Shown here in pieces: positions 58,561-64,000 of a stretch of DNA of 64,000 bases. Under the pieces are notes generated by a model. That model saw only the letters and a program-made list of their open reading frames with translations. It made no database searches and was not told the origin of the DNA. The DNA is taken from assembly GCF_004127445.1 (NCBI RefSeq), contig NZ_QEXM01000022.1, positions 124,001 to 188,000 of the forward strand, read 5' to 3'. The position numbers and the translations under genes were made by a program. Positions within the stretch are counted from its first letter, which is position 1, and the number at the start of each line of letters is the position of its first letter. Source of the stretch: Streptomyces alfalfae. GTDB taxonomy: Bacteria > Actinomycetota > Actinomycetes > Streptomycetales > Streptomycetaceae.

Positions 58561-60731
58561 GTACGAGCCTTCCAGGGAAGCTCGTGGGCATACCGCGCTA
58601 CGAACTCGTGGTACTTCTCCGCAATCTTAGGAAGGTCGTTGTCGGGGATGGGGCGCTCCCGCTTGAACGTGCGCCGCACCTCTACGCCGGCGATCCGGAG
58701 GACTTCCTCGTCCTCGTACTCCTCGGTGACGACATGGCCCTCCGGGGAACGGACGACGACGGGCTTCCCTCGGCGGTCAATACCAACCTTCTCGGCGACC
58801 GCCATGAACACGGGGTAGTCCTCCGAGCCGTGGAAGCGCTCGGCCTGCTTTTCCTCGTCCGTCTTGCGGACGAGGAAAAGCAGGGTGGTGAGGATGTTGA
58901 CCCCGGCCTCGTAAATGAACGTCTCCACCGGTAGTTCGACGCTGGCCATGACCCAGCACTCCTGCAGGATGAACCGGCGTACCGCCTCGTCCGAGGGCCC
59001 GGGGTTGGACAGGATGCCGTTGGGCAGGACGATGCCGATGCGTCCTCCCGGCTTGACCCACTCGATGGCGCGCTGCACGAAGAGCTGCTCGGGGGAAACG
59101 GCCGTGGCCTCACCCGACTTCTTCAGCTCGCCGTTCTCGCGGGTGTAGTTCCAGGCGACACCCCAGTCGCCGCCGCGCTGACGCACCCGATCCCGATACC
59201 TGCCCAGCACCGCAGCCTCAGAGAAGGGGATGTCGGAGCCGAACGGGGGGTTCGTCATCAGGACGTCCACGGCGCCGAGCTGTATCTGCGGCACCCTCTT
59301 CGCCTCGTCGTTGCCCGGCAGGTGACCGTCGGGGAAGGCGATCGAGTCCATCTGGTAGACGTTGCCCGCGATGTCGGTGAGCATCATGACGCCCATGGCG
59401 GCGGCGCGGCGCAGGAAGGGGTCGAAGTCGGCGCCGAAGATGTGCCCACGCGCGTAGGCTGCGAGCTTCTTGCGCAGGGGGGGCAGGATCTCGGCGTACT
59501 CCTGGCTGGTGAAGGTGCCGTTCTTCGGCTTCCACTGCTCCTGGAGGTAGTTGAGGGTTTCCCGGAGGAAGCCGCCCGTTCCACAGCAGGGATCGAAAAC
59601 GGTTTCGTGCTCCTTGGGGGCGAGGATATCCACCATCAGCCTCACCGCCCCGGTGGGGGTGAAGTACTGGCCACGGTCACCACGCAGGTTGTCACCCACG
59701 AGTTCCTGGTATGCCACGCCCTTGGCGTCGATGGGTGTGGCGTAGAGGCTGAAGGGGGCCAGCTCGCTGGTGATGAAGGTGAGCGCCGGGTCGGACAGGG
59801 TCAGCCGGTCACGGTCGTCGAACAACCCCTGGTCCGCGTAGTCGGTCTTGACCTCCTCGAAGAGCTCCCTTATCCGGGCAGCGACGGCCGGGCTCCCCGT
59901 GCGGCCCTCCTTGTCCAGGTCCTCGATGCCGACGCGGAAGCGCGGTGCCCGCCCCTTCTCACGCACCAGCCGTTCGTCATGGATCTTGGCGAAGAGAACG
60001 TAGAGGAACTGCCAGAAGGCGGCGTCCTTGGGCAGGCCCTCGTTGCCGTGGATGAAATTGTGGCAGCGCCGGAAAGCGAAGCGGAGCATGTACTCGTCCG
60101 CGTGCCGCAGCTCCGCCAGGGACGAGGCGTCGCGGGTGGCGTCGAACTCCTCGTCGTCGCCCCGCGGCCAGTTCGGCAGCGGATGGAAGCGCGGCTCGAA
60201 ACGGGTGCTCTCGCGCTCGACGAAGTACAGGTCCTTGTCGTCGGTCCACATGCCCAAGGTGCAGGACGGCCCGGCGGCGGTCATCAGATCGCGGAGCTCC
60301 TGCAACTGGGCGTCCGCCTGGACGTAAGTGCGGATCTTGGTGACCGTACGGCCGTTCTTGGGACGGGCCTTGGTGACGACGATGCGCTTCAGGTTCTCCG
60401 GCGTCTTCGGCTTGTCGTGCTCGAAGATCGCGATGCTCGCCCGCTTGCGGCTCATCCGGCCGGTCTCTGTGTTGAGGACCTGAAGCGGGTAGTCGCGGAC
60501 CATGTCCTCCGGGTTGATGCCGTACTGGTGCACCAGGACCTTGGCGATGCGCTGGCGGACGATCTCGGCGTCGGTCAGCTTGACGACATCCTTGTTGCTG
60601 ATGTAGTCGATCGTCTCGTCGTCGCCGAGCTTTCGAGGTACGTCGGTCTGGCCGGACTGCTGCTCGGGCCGCCCGTTTTTCATCGGCTTCTCCGGCACGG
60701 GGATGCCCAGGTCCAGCTGCTCGTCGGCCAT
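58557..60731 (-). CDS. mad2: MADS N6-adenine DNA methyltransferase (HsdM-like)
   Basis: A 724-residue type I-like modification enzyme and first gene of the minus-strand operon. An N-terminal type I M/R-like domain ('VHQYGINPEDMVRDYPLQV', then KRASIAIFEHDKPKTPENLK) resembles the HSDR-N module. The helical HsdM domain comes next, then the SAM motif FDPCCGTGGFL (about 382) and catalytic NPPFG (about 494, motif IV NPPF). 'PGGRIGIVLPNGILSNPG' and a C-terminal helix bundle complete it. Together with mad5 it should methylate adenines in a host-specific motif, marking self DNA. The stop overlaps the mad3 start by 4 bases. Confidence 0.9.
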   Translation of the reverse strand: MADEQLDLGIPVPEKPMKNGRPEQQSGQTDVPRKLGDDETIDYISNKDVVKLTDAEIVRQRIAKVLVHQYGINPEDMVRDYPLQVLNTETGRMSRKRASIAIFEHDKPKTPENLKRIVVTKARPKNGRTVTKIRTYVQADAQLQELRDLMTAAGPSCTLGMWTDDKDLYFVERESTRFEPRFHPLPNWPRGDDEEFDATRDASSLAELRHADEYMLRFAFRRCHNFIHGNEGLPKDAAFWQFLYVLFAKIHDERLVREKGRAPRFRVGIEDLDKEGRTGSPAVAARIRELFEEVKTDYADQGLFDDRDRLTLSDPALTFITSELAPFSLYATPIDAKGVAYQELVGDNLRGDRGQYFTPTGAVRLMVDILAPKEHETVFDPCCGTGGFLRETLNYLQEQWKPKNGTFTSQEYAEILPPLRKKLAAYARGHIFGADFDPFLRRAAAMGVMMLTDIAGNVYQMDSIAFPDGHLPGNDEAKRVPQIQLGAVDVLMTNPPFGSDIPFSEAAVLGRYRDRVRQRGGDWGVAWNYTRENGELKKSGEATAVSPEQLFVQRAIEWVKPGGRIGIVLPNGILSNPGPSDEAVRRFILQECWVMASVELPVETFIYEAGVNILTTLLFLVRKTDEEKQAERFHGSEDYPVFMAVAEKVGIDRRGKPVVVRSPEGHVVTEEYEDEEVLRIAGVEVRRTFKRERPIPDNDLPKIAEKYHEFVARYAHELPWKART

Positions 60732-61042
60732 GTATACCTTCTACTCCATTCCGACTACCGTCGGTCCCGCAGACGGATACGTCTGTGTGCGCTGCGCACC
60801 CATACCTTAAGGCAGTACCGGATGTGACGATGGCGTCGCACTTACACCCAGGGACATCGGCCGATTCGATGCCAAGATCAGCGTACGACTGCGGGACGCC
60901 AGGGCAGCCCGCTGTCGAGTGGGCCACATAGCTCTCATGCGTGTAAGGACCGAGCGAGAAGCCCCTCAGCGAAGAGTCCACAGCACGGACCCGAGCAAAG
61001 CTCAGGCCATCTCACCCCATATCCCACCATATGGACCAAGCG

Positions 61043-61066
61043 GTGTGGCTACTTGCCTAGCCACAC
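61043..61066. promoter_or_regulatory. Palindromic operator in front of the Nudix-like gene
   Basis: GTGTGGCTA-N6-TAGCCACAC: perfect 9-bp arms with spacer CTTGCC, ending 14 bases before ATG 61081. The same inner arms and the spacer start CTTG recur at 62891-62910. It also lies in the divergent region shared with mad2 (starts 60731). Confidence 0.8.
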
Positions 61067-61080
61067 TTGATGGTTCACCC

Positions 61081-61548
61081 ATGAACTTGCCCAATCCCAC
61101 GCCTCGCCTCCTGTTGACGCTGGTTGTGATCGACAACGCGGAACGTGTAGCGCTCCTCCGGTCACCAAGAGCAGCCTCGCCATGGACGCTGCCTCGGTGC
61201 ACGGTGCACCCACAGGAGAGCCAGATGGAAGCGGCTACCCGGCTAGCCAGAAACTGCTTTGCGGGCCACCTGTTGCGATGGGGTTCAGTCGTAGGGCATC
61301 GATTCACGCCGCCGTCTACGGACGGCTCACCCAGGGTACGGACGGGGGAGCAGGTGCTGATCGCTCGCACCAACCGGGTTCAGCACACTGCCTTTGACAG
61401 TGGTTTTCGGGCAGCCGCGTCTATGCAGTGGGTGCCGCGCATGAGACTGGATGATGTCCTACAGGAACCGCATGGTGACACCACTGCAACGTTGGTGGCT
61501 GGCTATCTCGAGGGCTGGCTACCGGACGGCCCGATCACCTTGTACTAG
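61081..61548 (+). CDS. Nudix-fold-like protein with degenerate Nudix box
   Basis: A 155-residue protein from ATG 61081. The order 'LLLTLVVIDNAERVALLRSP', SPWTLPRC, then 'VHPQESQMEAATRLARNCFAG' and VGHRFTPP follows the Nudix fold (beta strand, box, helix). However, the box lacks the canonical G-x5-E-x7-REUxEE-x-GU residues; the REUxEE core reads ARLARNCF. It is therefore probably not a hydrolase but a ligand-sensing domain (inference). Transcription away from mad2 and the palindrome immediately upstream suggest tight repression and possibly a regulatory role for the defence operon. Confidence 0.7.
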   Translation: MNLPNPTPRLLLTLVVIDNAERVALLRSPRAASPWTLPRCTVHPQESQMEAATRLARNCFAGHLLRWGSVVGHRFTPPSTDGSPRVRTGEQVLIARTNRVQHTAFDSGFRAAASMQWVPRMRLDDVLQEPHGDTTATLVAGYLEGWLPDGPITLY

Positions 61549-61754
61549 CCACAGCGCGCGGGTGAGGGTTGGTGGCACAGCTCGCGAGACCCCTACATGC
61601 AGGCAACATGCAGGAGCGTCCTTCCCGGTCGGGTGAAATAGGGCTGCTTTTGGGCCTAGCAGTACACCTGCCCCCTACAGTCTTGTTCGTCGCACTTATG
61701 CAGCGCAGCCCCGGCAATAGGGGGTATGCAAGCCAGTCGGGGACGGGAGTAGCA

Positions 61755-62312
61755 GTGGGGGGCGAGTCACTCTTCCAGCGTCTGGACGCAGAAGAAGGTA
61801 CGGTCCGAGAGGCACTCGATCATCTGCGGAGTGAGGTGGCGTGCCTGGAAGAACGCCTGGCGCACCTAGCCATCACCCGACGGACGGTTCAGACGCTGCT
61901 CGCAGACCCGACTGACACGTCCCGGTTGCAGAAGCATCCAGTCACAGAGCAGTTGCCCGCTACAGAGGCGGATGAGGGGCCAGCGGAAGACGGCGAGGGC
62001 TGCGCAAGCTCCCCCTCTCGGAAGCCTGCCACGCCGAAGTCCGATCGGGTTCCCCCTCAAAGGCGCCAACGCCTGCACGACAGGCGTGAACTCGGCCCGG
62101 TAAGCCTGCGCATCGTGACGCTCGTATCAAGCGCGGATCGTCCACTTCGCCCCAAGGAGGTGGCAATCGCCTTGGGGCGCACCAACCCCAAGCGGACTCA
62201 GGTCGAGGGTATCCGCGCAGCACTGAAGCGGCTCGCCGACGGAGGTCACCTCCGCAAGGTCGGCCCGGGCCTCTTCACTGGCCCCTCTGACGAGACGGAG
62301 GAGGCTGCTTAA
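61755..62312 (+). CDS. mad1: HTH-domain protein, candidate MADS component 1
   Basis: A 185-residue protein. GTG 61755 begins GGESLFQRLDAEEGTVREAL; the frame is open earlier, but the upstream translation is low quality. There is a coiled coil at about 10-45 ('EALDHLRSEVACLEERLAHLAITRR'), a disordered charged middle (about 60-115), and a C-terminal winged helix ('PLRPKEVAIALGRTNPKRTQVEGIRAALKRLADGGHLRKVGPGLF', about 133-177). From memory, MADS component MAD1 is described as a helix-turn-helix protein. Its position divergent to mad2 with the Nudix-like gene between them makes the match plausible but not certain. Confidence 0.6.
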   Translation: MGGESLFQRLDAEEGTVREALDHLRSEVACLEERLAHLAITRRTVQTLLADPTDTSRLQKHPVTEQLPATEADEGPAEDGEGCASSPSRKPATPKSDRVPPQRRQRLHDRRELGPVSLRIVTLVSSADRPLRPKEVAIALGRTNPKRTQVEGIRAALKRLADGGHLRKVGPGLFTGPSDETEEAA

Positions 62313-62371
62313 GGAGCACTCGAAGAAGCGACGTCACGCAGGCGACTGACGTGGCAGTCGGACAAATGAGT

Positions 62372-62402
62372 GGTGCCGCCGAGGTGGAAGCTCAGCGGCA
62401 CC
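62372..62402 (+). terminator. Hairpin after candidate mad1
   Basis: GGTGCCGC (62372-62379) pairs with GCGGCACC (62395-62402) across 15 bases, 60 bases after the mad1 stop. A second small hairpin (CCCGCG 62498-62503 with CGCGGG 62512-62517) may end the opposite-strand regulator gene. Confidence 0.5.
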
Positions 62403-62529
62403 GGTGCACGTGAGACCTGCAATGGGCTCCAGCATGCCCTCGGAGGGTAACCCACCACTGGGCCACTCGGAGGGCGTGCTGGGCCGAATTCACCCTGCCC
62501 GCGTACAGCAGCGCGGGTGAGTGGGAGGT

Positions 62530-62847
62530 TCAGCAATGCCGAGACCCCGGTCCCGACGAACCCGGGTACAGACCGATTCCGAGCCCGTCCTCCAACCGGC
62601 TCAAAGTGGCCACGTCGGGCCAGCTGTTGCCGGCCAGCAAGTTCGCGATGGCCTGTCGATTCACCCCACTGAGTGCAGCGACGCGGCGGAGACCGAGACC
62701 CTCTTGGTCGACGTGCCTGGCCAGCGACCTCGCAATGGCTTGGACCACCCTAGCCTGGGGGTGGTCGGGGATCACCGCGTCGGGCCAGTTCTCCGGGTCC
62801 GCGGCCAGTTCCCGCGGCGCCACGCTGCGGCCCCGTCCTCCGGTCAT
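62530..62847 (-). CDS. XRE-type helix-turn-helix regulator
   Basis: A 105-residue protein from ATG 62847 (GGAG 9 bases upstream; a GTG at 62883 is an alternative). After 'DAVIPDHPQARVVQAIARSLARHVD' comes the HTH LGLRRVAALSGVNRQAIANLLAGNSWPDVATLSRLEDGL (about 50-88). This is the canonical XRE/Cro pattern (helix 2 RRVAALSGV, helix 3 RQAIANLLAG). The C-terminus is short (GIGLYPGSSG), so it is essentially only a DNA-binding domain. The palindrome 44-63 bases upstream is its likely target. Confidence 0.85.
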   Translation of the reverse strand: MTGGRGRSVAPRELAADPENWPDAVIPDHPQARVVQAIARSLARHVDQEGLGLRRVAALSGVNRQAIANLLAGNSWPDVATLSRLEDGLGIGLYPGSSGPGSRHC

Positions 62848-62890
62848 GAGGATGCGCTCCTGACGGTCGAAGTGCACACTCACGACAAGG

Positions 62891-62910
62891 GTGGCTACTT
62901 GTGTAGCCAC
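62891..62910. promoter_or_regulatory. Palindromic operator between divergent XRE and recombinase-like genes
   Basis: GTGGCTA-N6-TAGCCAC (62891-62897, spacer CTTGTG, 62904-62910), 30 bases before GTG 62941 and 43 bases before ATG 62847. It has the same arms and nearly the same spacer as the site at 61043-61066. Confidence 0.8.
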
Positions 62911-62940
62911 ATCTCGTGGTGTGTTCCTTTGGAGAGGGAT

Positions 62941-63852
62941 GTGAGCGGCGCGATCCTCGGCTACCGGCCGCTGGAGGAGCCGGCGGAATGGCCCCTGGTC
63001 GCCGACGGCGTCCGCATGGTGGCCGCTGCGACGTGCGACTCGGTCCCGTACGCGGTGCCGAAGCTGATGCTGGTGCTGTCCGGCCTCGCGACGTTCGCCG
63101 AGCGCGCCGGTCTCGCCCGCGATCCGCTCACCTGGCTCGCCCCCGAAACGATCACCCGGTACCTGGTCACGCGTCCCGGGCTCAGGGGCAGCACCCTGCA
63201 GACGTACCGCTGCATCCTCCTGCGGGTCCGGGAAGCGCTCCTGTGGCTCGAGACCGGTCAACAGCCCACCCCGAAGCTGCGTGCCTCCCGGCAACGCCCC
63301 GCTCCGTACACGCCCCCCGAGCTGGCTCGCTTCATGATGTGGGCGCGGGGCTTGCCACCACTCAGCACGCACGGCGGCAGCGCCCTCGCCCTCCTCGCGT
63401 TGGGCGCGGGCTGCGGTCTCTCGCGCCGGGAGGTCCTCGCCACCCGCGGGACCCACGTCACCGTGCTGCCTTCCGAGACCGTCGTGGTCGCCGTCCCCGG
63501 CAGTGACCGCCTCGTCGTCTGCCGCGCCATGTGGGAGCAGGTCCTCGCGGACCGTGCCCGTTCCGCGGGCGACGGTTACCTCTTCCTGCCACAGCGCCAG
63601 ACGCCGGAGCCCAAGAACGGGATCACGAACTGGGTAAAGCGCACCCAGGACGGATCCACCGGTCTGCCCGAGCTGAAACTGGCCCGGCTCCGCAGCTCGT
63701 GGATCGTCGAGCTGCTGCGGCAACGCGTTCCGGAGGACGTGGTCGCCGCGGCGGCCGGCATGAACTCCACCGCAGGGCTCGCCCCGTACCGGAGCTGGGT
63801 GCCGAAGCTCACTGAGGAGGCCACCAGGCGCATGCTCCGGGGCTGGGCATGA
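62941..63852 (+). CDS. Tyrosine-recombinase-like protein lacking catalytic histidines
   Basis: A 303-residue protein from GTG 62941 (GGAGAGGGAT directly upstream). The N-terminal SAM-like helical domain (about 30-110, 'LATFAERAGLARDPLTWL') and the C-terminal catalytic fold resemble phage integrases. Arg I sits in GCGLSRREV. The HxxR box is degenerate (ARLRSSWIVELL: Arg kept, both His lost). The usual GH is GM (AAGMNST), and a Tyr remains in LAPYRSW. It is therefore probably not an active recombinase and may bind DNA only. The stop overlaps the following small frame (ATGA), indicating an operon. Confidence 0.65.
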   Translation: MSGAILGYRPLEEPAEWPLVADGVRMVAAATCDSVPYAVPKLMLVLSGLATFAERAGLARDPLTWLAPETITRYLVTRPGLRGSTLQTYRCILLRVREALLWLETGQQPTPKLRASRQRPAPYTPPELARFMMWARGLPPLSTHGGSALALLALGAGCGLSRREVLATRGTHVTVLPSETVVVAVPGSDRLVVCRAMWEQVLADRARSAGDGYLFLPQRQTPEPKNGITNWVKRTQDGSTGLPELKLARLRSSWIVELLRQRVPEDVVAAAAGMNSTAGLAPYRSWVPKLTEEATRRMLRGWA

Positions 63853-63953
63853 GGACCCCGGCGGACGACCCCCGATCCAAGCGGGCAATGGACGTCCGAG
63901 ACGCCCGTACCCGCATTCACCGGAACCTTCCAAGCTGGACGACGGGCGTGTGA
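63849..63953 (+). CDS. Short overlapping frame (34 aa)
   Basis: ATG 63849 overlaps the preceding stop, and its own stop overlaps GTG 63950 of the next gene. The product starts MRTPADDPRSKRAMD and is basic. It could be a real coupling peptide or just spacer sequence. Confidence 0.35.
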   Translation: MRTPADDPRSKRAMDVRDARTRIHRNLPSWTTGV

Positions 63954-64000
63954 GGAAGCTGCACCTCGTCCTGCGGCGCAGCGGCATCGTGGAGGAGGTG
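63950..64000 (+). CDS. Start of a gene cut by the window edge
   Basis: From GTG 63950, 17 codons are visible (MRKLHLVLRRSGIVEEV). The start is coupled to the preceding frame by overlap. Too little is present to assign a function. It is probably the next member of the operon begun by the recombinase-like gene. Confidence 0.4.
   Translation, partial: MRKLHLVLRRSGIVEEV

Noticed and set aside
42508..60731. Dnd/Dpt phosphorothioation or BREX/Pgl system
   Set aside because: The HerA-like ATPase resembles DptH and the kinase resembles PglW, but there are no dndABCDE genes and no PglZ/BrxZ. The combination HsdM + AAA + TOPRIM-like + HsdS + kinase + two further proteins fits MADS better.
54969..60731. 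Ordinary type I restriction-modification system
   Set aside because: hsdM- and hsdS-like genes are present but no HsdR helicase-nuclease is seen. The genes are embedded by overlaps with mad3 and mad4.

Overview
The window is high-GC actinobacterial DNA, almost certainly from a Streptomyces chromosome. The evidence is strong G/C bias at third codon positions, GTG starts, long antisense shadow frames, an SsgA-like sporulation protein, an RpfB-like muralytic protein, an actinobacterial protein O-mannosyltransferase, and tandem penicillin-binding proteins in the order ispE-rsmA-rpf-tatD-rsmI-pmt-PBP-PBP that I know from Streptomyces core genomes.

Region 1 (1-36 kb) is ordinary chromosome. On the minus strand it holds two paralogous membrane-anchored PQQ-type beta-propeller proteins, an ABC-F ATPase, an acyltransferase, ispE, rsmA, a repeat-rich 900-bp gap, an RpfB-like protein, tatD, a zinc-ribbon protein and rsmI. 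Divergently follow pmt, two paralogous penicillin-binding transpeptidases, a YbaK-like deacylase and an EamA transporter. Then come a PadR regulator with its membrane partner, a serine hydrolase, ssgE, a TetR-MMPL pair with two matching palindromic operators, a tricorn-type protease, an SDR / alpha-beta hydrolase / Baeyer-Villiger monooxygenase operon, a MerR regulator and a Tat-exported propeller-like protein.

Region 2 (36.5-40.3 kb) is a small integrated element that split the exonuclease III gene xth. The original 3' end of xth is stranded at 36.43-36.56 kb beside a large serine integrase. The element supplies a substitute 3' end, so the gene at 40.16-40.95 kb is still full length. A 12-bp core is shared by both junctions. 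The cargo is decayed: a DUF5753-type regulator remnant, a frameshifted DUF7848-like gene, and small unknowns around an AT-rich inverted repeat.

Region 3 (41.8-64 kb) is a defence island. A minus-strand operon of about 18 kb encodes, in transcription order, an HsdM-like N6-adenine methyltransferase, an AAA ATPase, a TOPRIM-like protein, an HsdS-like specificity subunit, a NERD/double-kinase/P-loop ATPase, an unknown 565-aa protein and a 1857-aa protein joining a PD-(D/E)xK-like motif to a HerA/FtsK-like ATPase. A vsr gene follows. This matches the methylation-associated defence system (MADS; mad2 to mad8), with an HTH protein (candidate mad1) encoded divergently. Unusual here are a single in-frame amber codon splitting mad6 inside its ATPase domain, a PIN-domain fragment between mad5 and mad6, and an identical 9-bp-arm palindrome type (GTGGCTA-N6-TAGCCAC) in front of a Nudix-like gene and between a divergent XRE regulator and a tyrosine-recombinase-like gene. 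That palindrome suggests a local repressor circuit bordering the defence operon.
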